A stretch of 64,000 bases of DNA from Pseudonocardia benzenivorans CB1190. GTDB taxonomy: Bacteria; Actinomycetota; Actinomycetes; Mycobacteriales; Pseudonocardiaceae. The stretch covers positions 3,658,001-3,722,000 of the forward strand of contig NC_015312.1 in NCBI RefSeq assembly GCF_000196675.2, in the 5' to 3' direction. Both the position numbers and the translations under genes were made by a program. This document shows, one piece after another, positions 57,500-64,000 of this stretch. Within the stretch, counting starts at the first letter, position 1. Each line of letters opens with the position of its first letter. The notes under the pieces were generated by a model. That model searched no databases. It was not told where the DNA came from and saw only the letters and a list, made by a program, of their open reading frames with translations.

Positions 57500-59239
57500 C
57501 TACTCGCTGCGCAGGTCACTCAGATTGGTGCGGGCGAGCTCGATGATCTCGTCGCCACCCCCAGAGAGGATCGTGCGGGTGGTGTAGAGCGCGAAGCCCT
57601 TGAGCTGTTCCAGGGTGATCTTCGGCGGCAGCGCGAGTTCCTGCCGAGCGACGCGCACGTCGACGAGTGCTGGCCCGTCATACGCGAACGCGGCCGATAA
57701 CGCACCCTCGAGGTCGGCAGCGCGGTCGACCCGGACGCCGAAGAGGCCGGCCGCAGTAGCTATCCCCGCGAAGTCGGGGTTCTCGAGATCCGTTCCAAAG
57801 TTCACGATCCCAGCCGCCTTCATCTCCATCTCGACAAACGCGAGGGCACCGTTGTTGAAAACCACCACCTTGACCGGCAACCGTTGTTGGCGAAGCGTGA
57901 GGAGCTCGCCGAGCATCATCGCTAGGCCCCCGTCGCCCGCCATGGCTATGACCTGGCGGTCGGGCGCGCTTGCCTGCGCCCCGATCGCCTGCGGCAGTGC
58001 GTTGGCCATGCTGGCGTGCGTGAACGAGCCCACGAGTCGCCGTTCGCCGTTCATGTGGAGGTATCGCGCGGCCCAGATCGTCGGCGTACCCACGTCGACT
58101 GCAAAGACCGCGTCGTCCGTGGCAAGCCGGTCGATGGTGGCGGCAACGAGTTGCGGGTGGAGGCCGCCGCGGTCGCTGCTGTTCATCGCGAGCGCGTCGA
58201 GGCGACGGCGTGCTCGCTGATAGTGCGCGACCATAGTGTCCAGATGCCGAGAGTCTGACTTCTGCTCGAGCAGCGGAAGCAGCGCTCGGACGGTGTCCGT
58301 GACCGTTCCGACCAGTGAGACGGTAACGGGCGCGCGACGACCGATTATCTCGCCGCGCACGTCGACCTGGATGATCGGCGTGCCCACCGGCGGGTAGAAC
58401 GGCCGGTAGGGGAAGTCCGTGCCCAGCATCAGCAGCGTGTCGCAGTGTTCCATCGCCCGGTACCCGGAGCTGTAGCCGATGAGGCCCGTCATCCCGACGT
58501 CGTAGGGATTGTCGAACTCAACGAACTCCTTGCCGCGCAGGGCGTGGACGATCGGCGACTTCAATGTCGCAGCCAGCGCGATCAACTCGCAGTGCGAGCC
58601 TGCGACGCCCGCGCCCGCCAAGACCGTGACGGCGCGTGCGCTATTCAGTACCTCCGCCGCGGCAGCCAGCGTGTCGTCTCTGGGACGGACGACGGATGTC
58701 GTCGCTCGGACCCGGCGGATCTCGATGTTCGCAGGCGCCTCGGAGAGAAAAACCTCGCCGGGGATGACAACGACAGCGACACCGCGTTCGGTGATCGCGG
58801 TTCGCATCGCGACCTCGAGCACGCGCGGCACCTGCTCCGGAACGCTGATGAGCTCGCTGTAGACGGAGAGTTCCCGGTAGAAGTCCTGGGGATGGGTCTC
58901 CTGGAAGTACCCGCTGCCGATTTCTCCCCTGGGGATGTGTGCCGCGATCGCGAGCACCGGCACCCGGCTGCGCCCGGCGTCCCAGAGGCCGTTGACGAGA
59001 TGGAGACTGCCCGGTCCGCAGCTCGCCGCGGTCACCGCCATCTCACCGGTGACTGCAGCTTCACCGGCGGCGGCGAACGCGGCGGCCTCCTCATGGCGGA
59101 CGTGCTGCCAGGTGACCTGCCCGTCCCGGCGAAGCGCGTCGGTGAAGCCGTTCAGTGAGTCTCCCGGGATTCCATACACCCGACGCACACCCGAGGCCTT
59201 GAGCGCCGCAACGATGTAATCCGCGCAAGTTGTCGCCAC
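57500..59239 (-). CDS. poxB: Pyruvate dehydrogenase (quinone)/pyruvate oxidase-type ThDP enzyme
   Basis: 579 aa ThDP-dependent enzyme of the PoxB/pyruvate oxidase group. N-terminal Pyr domain: GVRRVYGIPGDSLNGFTDAL, VRHEEAAAFAAAGEAAVTGE with the catalytic Glu. C-terminal ThDP motif: MAGDGGLAMMLGELLTLRQQ with the NN pair in VVFNNGALAFVEMEM. It decarboxylates pyruvate to acetate and CO2, passing electrons via FAD to quinone. A C-terminal stretch (ELALPPKITLEQLKGFALYT) resembles the lipid-activated tail of PoxB. GTG at 59239 has GGGGAG before it. Fits with NDH-2 as alternative electron input. Confidence 0.88.
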   Translation of the reverse strand: MATTCADYIVAALKASGVRRVYGIPGDSLNGFTDALRRDGQVTWQHVRHEEAAAFAAAGEAAVTGEMAVTAASCGPGSLHLVNGLWDAGRSRVPVLAIAAHIPRGEIGSGYFQETHPQDFYRELSVYSELISVPEQVPRVLEVAMRTAITERGVAVVVIPGEVFLSEAPANIEIRRVRATTSVVRPRDDTLAAAAEVLNSARAVTVLAGAGVAGSHCELIALAATLKSPIVHALRGKEFVEFDNPYDVGMTGLIGYSSGYRAMEHCDTLLMLGTDFPYRPFYPPVGTPIIQVDVRGEIIGRRAPVTVSLVGTVTDTVRALLPLLEQKSDSRHLDTMVAHYQRARRRLDALAMNSSDRGGLHPQLVAATIDRLATDDAVFAVDVGTPTIWAARYLHMNGERRLVGSFTHASMANALPQAIGAQASAPDRQVIAMAGDGGLAMMLGELLTLRQQRLPVKVVVFNNGALAFVEMEMKAAGIVNFGTDLENPDFAGIATAAGLFGVRVDRAADLEGALSAAFAYDGPALVDVRVARQELALPPKITLEQLKGFALYTTRTILSGGGDEIIELARTNLSDLRSE

Positions 59240-59705
59240 AGGACTCCCCTTTCCCGAGAGAGACACCGTCCCCACCGGAGCCCCGAAACGTCCCTATCGA
59301 GCATCCGGGGTCAGCGGCCCGACGCATCGCCCCGCGCTCGCCGGCACCAACACTTTGCCCGTAGTGGCGACGACCCGGATCGCCTCCCTAGAGGCAACGC
59401 CCCGGGACGGACTAGGCCCGTCGGGACGGTCCCTCGCGACCCGCCGCGTCGTTCAGACGACGGAACGTGGGCGACGGCCCCGCTGCTCGACCTGGGTCTC
59501 GACCTGGCAGATCGCGCCCCGCATCTGGACTGGCTGCGACCAGGTCACCCGGTCGCTGGTCGGGACCCCTCGCATCGGCCGCCCACCACCTCGCCGTGTC
59601 AACGACTGCGTAGCGCGTAACGGTCCGCAGCCGAACTGACTCCCGCACCGGCGATCCACGCGAGGTGTGGTTCGGTGATCGTGGCAGGACCGCGCACATC
59701 CACTG
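59240..59705. other. Promoter gap upstream of the pox gene
   Basis: About 465 bases between two minus-strand genes; promoter of the pyruvate oxidase gene expected. No gene supported. A GGGACGTTTCGGGG-type box near 59289 (minus strand) is similar to redox-regulator sites but weak. Confidence 0.35.
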
Positions 59706-60125
59706 TCATCGCCTCCTCCGGTCACCGAGCACGAGGGCCGCACCGATCGCGGCGAGCCAAGCGTCCTTGGCCAGCGCGATACCCTCTTCAGCGGGGAACG
59801 GCGTTCCCGGACGACGCATGCCGGGCGTGCGGGCGTACAGCCCGAGCAGTCCGGCACCGAAGCCGACCAGCCCCAACCCCGCCACCCGCGCGGGTACGGA
59901 CGGGATGAGCAGGCCCGTCCCGATCAGCACTTCACTGACCGAGAGCGCCTTCGCGAACGTGGCCGGCTCGACCCCGGCCAGGAGCGGGTACGCTCCAGTC
60001 GCGAACTCCTGTAGGTGTTTCGCCGCCTCCTCGCTGGCACCCCATTTTCGCAGGCCGGAGTCCAAGATGTAGGTGCCGGCCGCGAGCCGAAGCGGCACCT
60101 GCCAAGCGCGGTCGAGCAAAGTCAT
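59706..60125 (-). CDS. DoxX-family membrane protein
   Basis: 139 aa with about four membrane segments (WQVPLRLAAGTYILDSGLRK; AKALSVSEVLIGTGLLIP; ARVAGLGLVGFGAGLLGLY; AKDAWLAAIGAALVLG). DoxX-like proteins partner with quinone-linked oxidoreductases or thiol-redox systems. AGGAG before the ATG at 60125. It lies upstream of the pyruvate-quinone type enzyme on the same strand, so a quinone-linked role is a reasonable guess only. Confidence 0.8.
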   Translation of the reverse strand: MTLLDRAWQVPLRLAAGTYILDSGLRKWGASEEAAKHLQEFATGAYPLLAGVEPATFAKALSVSEVLIGTGLLIPSVPARVAGLGLVGFGAGLLGLYARTPGMRRPGTPFPAEEGIALAKDAWLAAIGAALVLGDRRRR

Positions 60126-60483
60126 GAGCTGATCTCCTAGCTTGATCGATCGCCGAGCGCTCGGCCCCACCGGGCACGAAGCCCCGCGACGGAACGGTCG
60201 TCCACAGCACTACCGCGAGCGATTCATCTCCACACGCGGATCGAGCGGCCGAAAGCGGCTGTGCTTGTGACTTCGGGCCCGCCGAGCGTCCTTTCATTCA
60301 GATCACGTGACCAGGCCGGTCCTGCCGCTGGAGTCGTCCCGTCCCCGATTCGATATCTCCACCCGCCAGGTGGAAGAACGCGGCTGTGCATTCATCTCCC
60401 CTGACCAGGTGCTTAGTGGCGCCGATGGCGAGCATGTACCTCCCCCACCGTTGCCCGAGCCGATCCCTGGTCGAGCTCCGCGG
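60126..60483. other. Promoter gap upstream of DoxX gene
   Basis: About 360 bases, nothing supported. Confidence 0.35.
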
Positions 60484-61116
60484 TCAGCCGGGGGCACGAG
60501 CCCCCTCGATCTCCCGCCGGAGTTGTTCTACGTACTCACCCAGCCCTCGCAGCTCCGGATCCCGCTGGGCGGCTCTCCGAGCGACGGCCGTCAGCATCTC
60601 GATCGTGGCGAGCGAGAGGGCCACCGCATCGCCGTCCCGGCCGTCACCGAGCAGCGACTCGATGTGCTGGGCGATCGAGCTCAGCGAGCCCGAGTCGGTG
60701 TCGGGAGGGAGGTAGGGTTCCAAACCTGGCGGGTAAGGGTTGCGCTCGCGCAGCTCTCGCAAGGCCGTGACGACCGCGCTGACCCCGCTGATCTCGTCGA
60801 GAAACTTCACAAGGTGGTAGGCCCGCGCGACCACCCGAGGTAGGCCCGGATGCTCGTCCAGCCATCGGAGGAGTCCATCGTCACCTCCGAAGTACCGGAT
60901 GAGCCTCGTCAGGTGCCCGGCCATCTCAGGCGGGAGCTCGGCGTGCCAGGGCAGCACCGTCGCCACCGCGTCGGCGAGCGCCACATCTTCCCGCCGATCG
61001 GCGTCACCGCGCACAACGGCATCGATCAGCTCGGGTTCCAGGCGGAACACCGAAACCGGACCGTCCCGCTCCGTCGTCGGAGTGAGCTCCTCGTCAGTCA
61101 CGGTGTCTCCCGTCAT
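60484..61116 (-). CDS. Unrecognised protein, third gene of the esterase cluster
   Basis: 210 aa from the ATG at 61116; overlaps the upstream hydrolase gene by 23 bases, so it is co-translated with it. It is rich in acidic and Arg residues with helical character (LTRLIRYFGGDDGLLRWLDE, RVVARAYHLVKFLDEISGVS, EMLTAVARRAAQRDPELRGL). No known domain, membrane segment or catalytic pattern recognised. Its link with the hydrolase and the phosphoribosyltransferase-esterase fusion suggests a shared pathway. Confidence 0.75.
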   Translation of the reverse strand: MTGDTVTDEELTPTTERDGPVSVFRLEPELIDAVVRGDADRREDVALADAVATVLPWHAELPPEMAGHLTRLIRYFGGDDGLLRWLDEHPGLPRVVARAYHLVKFLDEISGVSAVVTALRELRERNPYPPGLEPYLPPDTDSGSLSSIAQHIESLLGDGRDGDAVALSLATIEMLTAVARRAAQRDPELRGLGEYVEQLRREIEGARAPG

Positions 61117-61786
61117 CGGCCGGGACCGGTTGGAGGTAACGGCGAAACCAGCTCCCCGCCAGACCGGCCACCATCTCCAGCGCTCCGGGTTCTTCGAACA
61201 GGTGCGTCGCACCGGGGACGATTTCGAGACGAGCTTCGCCGGCGAGCTTGCGCGCCGCCCTGCGGTTGAGCTCGACGACGACGGGGTCGCGTTCCCCGAC
61301 GATCAGCAACGTGGGTTGGCGCACCACGGGCAGGTGCGCGCCTGCAAGGTCGGGCCGTCCACCCCGGCAGACGACCGCCCGCACGGTACTCGGCCGGGTG
61401 GCAGCGCAGATCAGGGCGGCCGCGGCGCCGGTGCTGGCCCCGAAGATACCGATCTGCGGGGAGGTGACGAGCTCACTGTGGACCATCCAATCCGCAACTC
61501 CCGTGACCCGTGCCGCGAGCAGGCCGATGTCGAACCGGAGGGTCGCGGTCCGCAGGTCGTGCTGCTCCTCTTCCTGGGTGAGCAGATCAGCCAGCACGGT
61601 GACCAGGCCAGCGCTGTTGAGCTGGTCTGCGACGTAGCGGTTGCGTGGGCTGCGGCGCCCGCTCCCGCTGCCATGGGCGAACAGCACCGCTCCGTTGGGG
61701 GTACATGGCATCCCCACGTCGGCCTCCAGCACCGCACCGGAGACGCGGACCTGCACGGAACGACGTGTGGCGCTCGGGGCGCTCAT
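61094..61786 (-). CDS. Alpha/beta hydrolase (dienelactone hydrolase-like)
   Basis: 230 aa. Nucleophile elbow GIFGASTGAAAAL (G-x-S-x-G with Ser), acid LLIVGERDPVVVELN, His VPGATHLFEEPG: the full Ser-Asp-His triad. VLFAHGSGSGRRSPRNRYVA is the oxyanion loop typical of small DLH-type hydrolases. AGGAGGACACC before the ATG at 61786. Downstream of the esterase fusion with 48 bases between. Its substrate is unknown. Confidence 0.85.
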   Translation of the reverse strand: MSAPSATRRSVQVRVSGAVLEADVGMPCTPNGAVLFAHGSGSGRRSPRNRYVADQLNSAGLVTVLADLLTQEEEQHDLRTATLRFDIGLLAARVTGVADWMVHSELVTSPQIGIFGASTGAAAALICAATRPSTVRAVVCRGGRPDLAGAHLPVVRQPTLLIVGERDPVVVELNRRAARKLAGEARLEIVPGATHLFEEPGALEMVAGLAGSWFRRYLQPVPADDGRHRD

Positions 61787-61834
61787 GGTGTCCTCCTCGG
61801 AGCGGCTACGGACGCCGGCGGGATGTCGCGATCC

Positions 61835-63844
61835 TCAGACCGCGAAGGGGTAGGTCTCGGGTACCTCGCCGGTCTCCCACACGGGAGTTCGTTCGAGGGG
61901 TTCGACAGCCCGAGTGTCGTCGATGTGGATCACCGCGTCGAACTGGTCGGATACACGTGCTCGGAAGTAGTGGCTTCGCCGTTCCGTGTCGGGGCGGTAG
62001 ATCACCCCGATCGCCCGCTCCGGTCGTGCCGACCGCAGGATCTCGGCGACCCGCGCCGACCGCCGGAAGGAGAGCATGAACTCCTTCTGCCCGACCTCGT
62101 GGAACTGTTCCTCGATACTGCCGGGCAGTGCCGGACGCACCCACTTGCGCTGTGCCTCCCCGCCCCAGTCGTCGGCAGCGGTCACCGTGCCGGTGTAGGT
62201 GGTGAACCCGAGGTTCACGCAATCGTCCGGGTTCCGTTCGCGGACGAGCTCGCCCACGTTCAGCTCGCCGCGGACCGACATCTCCGTCGCCCTCGCGTCG
62301 CCGACGTGGGAGTTGTGCTCCCAGACCACGATTTTCGCCGACTCACCGAGCTGCCTGGTCAGGTGGTTGCGGACCGCCTCCAGGGTCTGGACCATGTGTC
62401 GGTCCCGCAGGTTCCACGACAGGGCCCGCCCGCTGAACATCGAGCGGTAGTACTCCGCCGCGTTCTTCACGACTGTGGCGTTCTGCTCGGCGTACATGGC
62501 CTCGTCCGCGGCGAGCAACCCGTCGCGGCGGGCGCACTCGGCGGCGTGGCGCTGCATGTCGACGAGCTGGTCGACCACCTCCTGCTCGCAGGTGTCCCCT
62601 GCGCCCATCGCGGCGGCAAGTCCATAGGTCTGGCCGTCGTCGGTGCCGTAGCGGTCGAAGCAGCCGTAGCGCTCCCGGGCGCGGCGACCGGCTGCCGGAT
62701 CCACCCGGTCCAGGTACGTGATGACTTCGTCGACGGAGCGGTGGAGGCTGTAGAGGTCGAGCCCGTAGAAGCCGGCGCGGCTCCGCTCGTCGGAGATGCG
62801 GTCGTTGCGCTCCCGCAGCCAACCGACGAAGTCGAGGACGACCGCGTTGCGCCACATCCAGGTGGGGAAGCGCTGGAAGCCGCGCATCGCCTCCTCGGCG
62901 TCGGCGTCGGCAGCGTGGCCGCGAACGTATCGGTTGACGCGGTAGGCGTCCGGCCAGTCCGCCTCTACCGCAACCGCGCAAAACCCCTTCTCCTCGATGA
63001 GCCGCCGGGTGATGGCCGCGCGTGCGGCGTAGAAGTCGGCGGTGCCGTGCGTTGCCTCCCCGAGCAGCACGAAATGAACATCGCCGACGAGATCGGACAG
63101 CGCTTCCTCGGACGGGACCCCGTCCTTGGTCCGGATCGCAGCAGATCGGATCACATCCGCACCGTCGACGGTCGGTTCGGTCTTCTCGGCCGGCAGGGAG
63201 GTCGCCGCGGCGTGCAACAGGTCACGCACCTCCTCGTCCGTAGTCTGGGTGAAGTCCCAGTACGAGGCCCCAACAGCGAGGAACGGCGTCGGCGTCGTCG
63301 CGCAGACGACCTCATCAGCGAGCGCCCTCAGCTCTTGGCAGGTGGACTTCGGCGCCGCCGGCACCCCGACCACGATGCGCCCCGGCTCGTGCTCCCGCAG
63401 CGCGATGATCGCCGCACGCATGCTGGATCCGGTGGCCAGCCCGTCGTCGACGAGGACGACCGTCCTGCCCGTGAGGTCGGGCATCGGCCGTCCGTCCCGG
63501 TAGGCCTGCTCCCGGCGCAGCAGCTCGCGCCCCTCCTCCTCGGCGACGCGCTGGATCGCGTCCTGGCCGACGCGTAGGCCCCGTACGACGTCATCGTTGA
63601 TCACCACCACACCGCCGCTGGCGATCGCGCCCATGGCCAGCTCCTCGCGGCCCGGCACGCCCAGCTTCCTGACCACGAAGACATCCAGCGGAGCGCCCAG
63701 TGCGCGAGCGACCTCGAATGCCACCGGGACCCCGCCACGCGGCAACCCCAACACCACCACATCCGGCCGGCCTCGGTACCGGGTGAGCAAGCCGGCCAGC
63801 GCCTGCCCGGCGTCCCGGCGGTCCCGGAAGACTCGATCCGGCAT
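61835..63844 (-). CDS. Phosphoribosyltransferase-erythromycin esterase fusion
   Basis: 669 aa in two parts. Residues 1-210: type I phosphoribosyltransferase ([44 protein letters not shown] loop [20 protein letters not shown]). Residues 250-660: erythromycin esterase/succinoglycan-type hydrolase ([60 protein letters not shown]) with the conserved Glu and His residues. GGGAGGA lies 5 bases before ATG 63844. Macrolide resistance is known for some Ere enzymes; most actinobacterial relatives have no tested role. The attached PRTase suggests activity on a nucleotide or phosphoribosyl substrate. Confidence 0.88.
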   Translation of the reverse strand: MPDRVFRDRRDAGQALAGLLTRYRGRPDVVVLGLPRGGVPVAFEVARALGAPLDVFVVRKLGVPGREELAMGAIASGGVVVINDDVVRGLRVGQDAIQRVAEEEGRELLRREQAYRDGRPMPDLTGRTVVLVDDGLATGSSMRAAIIALREHEPGRIVVGVPAAPKSTCQELRALADEVVCATTPTPFLAVGASYWDFTQTTDEEVRDLLHAAATSLPAEKTEPTVDGADVIRSAAIRTKDGVPSEEALSDLVGDVHFVLLGEATHGTADFYAARAAITRRLIEEKGFCAVAVEADWPDAYRVNRYVRGHAADADAEEAMRGFQRFPTWMWRNAVVLDFVGWLRERNDRISDERSRAGFYGLDLYSLHRSVDEVITYLDRVDPAAGRRARERYGCFDRYGTDDGQTYGLAAAMGAGDTCEQEVVDQLVDMQRHAAECARRDGLLAADEAMYAEQNATVVKNAAEYYRSMFSGRALSWNLRDRHMVQTLEAVRNHLTRQLGESAKIVVWEHNSHVGDARATEMSVRGELNVGELVRERNPDDCVNLGFTTYTGTVTAADDWGGEAQRKWVRPALPGSIEEQFHEVGQKEFMLSFRRSARVAEILRSARPERAIGVIYRPDTERRSHYFRARVSDQFDAVIHIDDTRAVEPLERTPVWETGEVPETYPFAV

Positions 63845-64000
63845 CGCGTCCTCCCGACTGTCGGATACATCAGACGGTGCCGAGCAGGAGATCGGGAGGC
63901 TTCGGCCCGCAAGGGCTAGACCCATCTGGCCGGGTGCCGCCCACGGGGCACCCTACGTCCGGATCGACATCACGACGCGCAGTCGTCGCATCACGCGCGA
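63845..64000. other. Upstream of the fusion gene, window edge
   Basis: 156 bases; promoter of the esterase cluster expected. Nothing specific seen. Confidence 0.3.

Overview
The window is high-G+C actinobacterial DNA, most likely from Pseudonocardia or a close relative in the Pseudonocardiales. This is inferred from gene order (uvrC-rapZ-yvcK, a four-gene rib operon, def-fmt-rsmB-rpe), GTG starts, the actinobacterial PriA-like protein and the codon usage. No rRNA, tRNA or CRISPR was found. The window divides into a conserved chromosomal part (about 1-21.3 kb) and a lower-G+C accessory part (about 21.4-64 kb).

Conserved part. Nearly everything from 1 to 17.0 kb is on the minus strand. It carries yvcK (cut by the window edge), rapZ and uvrC with 4-base stop/start overlaps. 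A DUF2786 gene (plus strand) and a HAD-like protein follow. Then come a repeat-bearing membrane PH-like protein plus ribH, the riboflavin genes ribBA, ribE and ribD, then rpe, rsmB, fmt, def and a degenerate priA. A divergent geranylgeranyl-reductase-family flavoprotein, a small membrane protein, a cupin protein coupled to metK, and a secreted SH3-type protein close this part.

Accessory part A (21.4-45.8 kb). This is a stress, redox and dormancy-type set mixed with gene debris: a FUSC-family exporter, a MEDS-domain sensor, a PucR-type regulator, Dps, a PrsW-type protease and an NDH-2-like flavoprotein. It also has a DUF1931 histone-fold protein, a UBP zinc finger coupled to a CNBD/thioredoxin-reductase-like flavoprotein, PPK2, PsiE, a glutathione-independent formaldehyde dehydrogenase, a triple-BON protein and a transketolase. 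Between them lie broken genes: an hsp20 with frameshifts, an hsp20 3' fragment, IS110 and IS3 fragments, and the wreck of a DnaJ-CbpM/HspR-ClpB-thioredoxin operon in which the N-terminal part of ClpB is joined to a thioredoxin lacking its active site.

Mobile nest (45.89-54.17 kb). An IS21-family element (istA/istB, minus strand, 5-bp target duplication) is interrupted in istA by a second IS21-family element (plus strand, 7-bp duplication). The istA of the second element is interrupted by a Tn554-like unit with two tyrosine recombinases. Removing each insert in turn restores an uninterrupted istA frame, so the order of insertion can be read from the sequence.

Accessory part B (54.2-64 kb). 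All recognised larger genes are on the minus strand: an MscS-type channel, an LpqE-like lipoprotein, a pyruvate:quinone oxidoreductase-type ThDP enzyme, a DoxX protein, and a three-gene cluster made of a phosphoribosyltransferase-erythromycin-esterase fusion, an alpha/beta hydrolase and an unrecognised protein. Together the accessory genes suggest a module for survival under low oxygen, starvation or oxidative stress (ferritin-like storage, polyphosphate, alternative NADH and pyruvate oxidation, membrane stress). That reading is inference from gene content.
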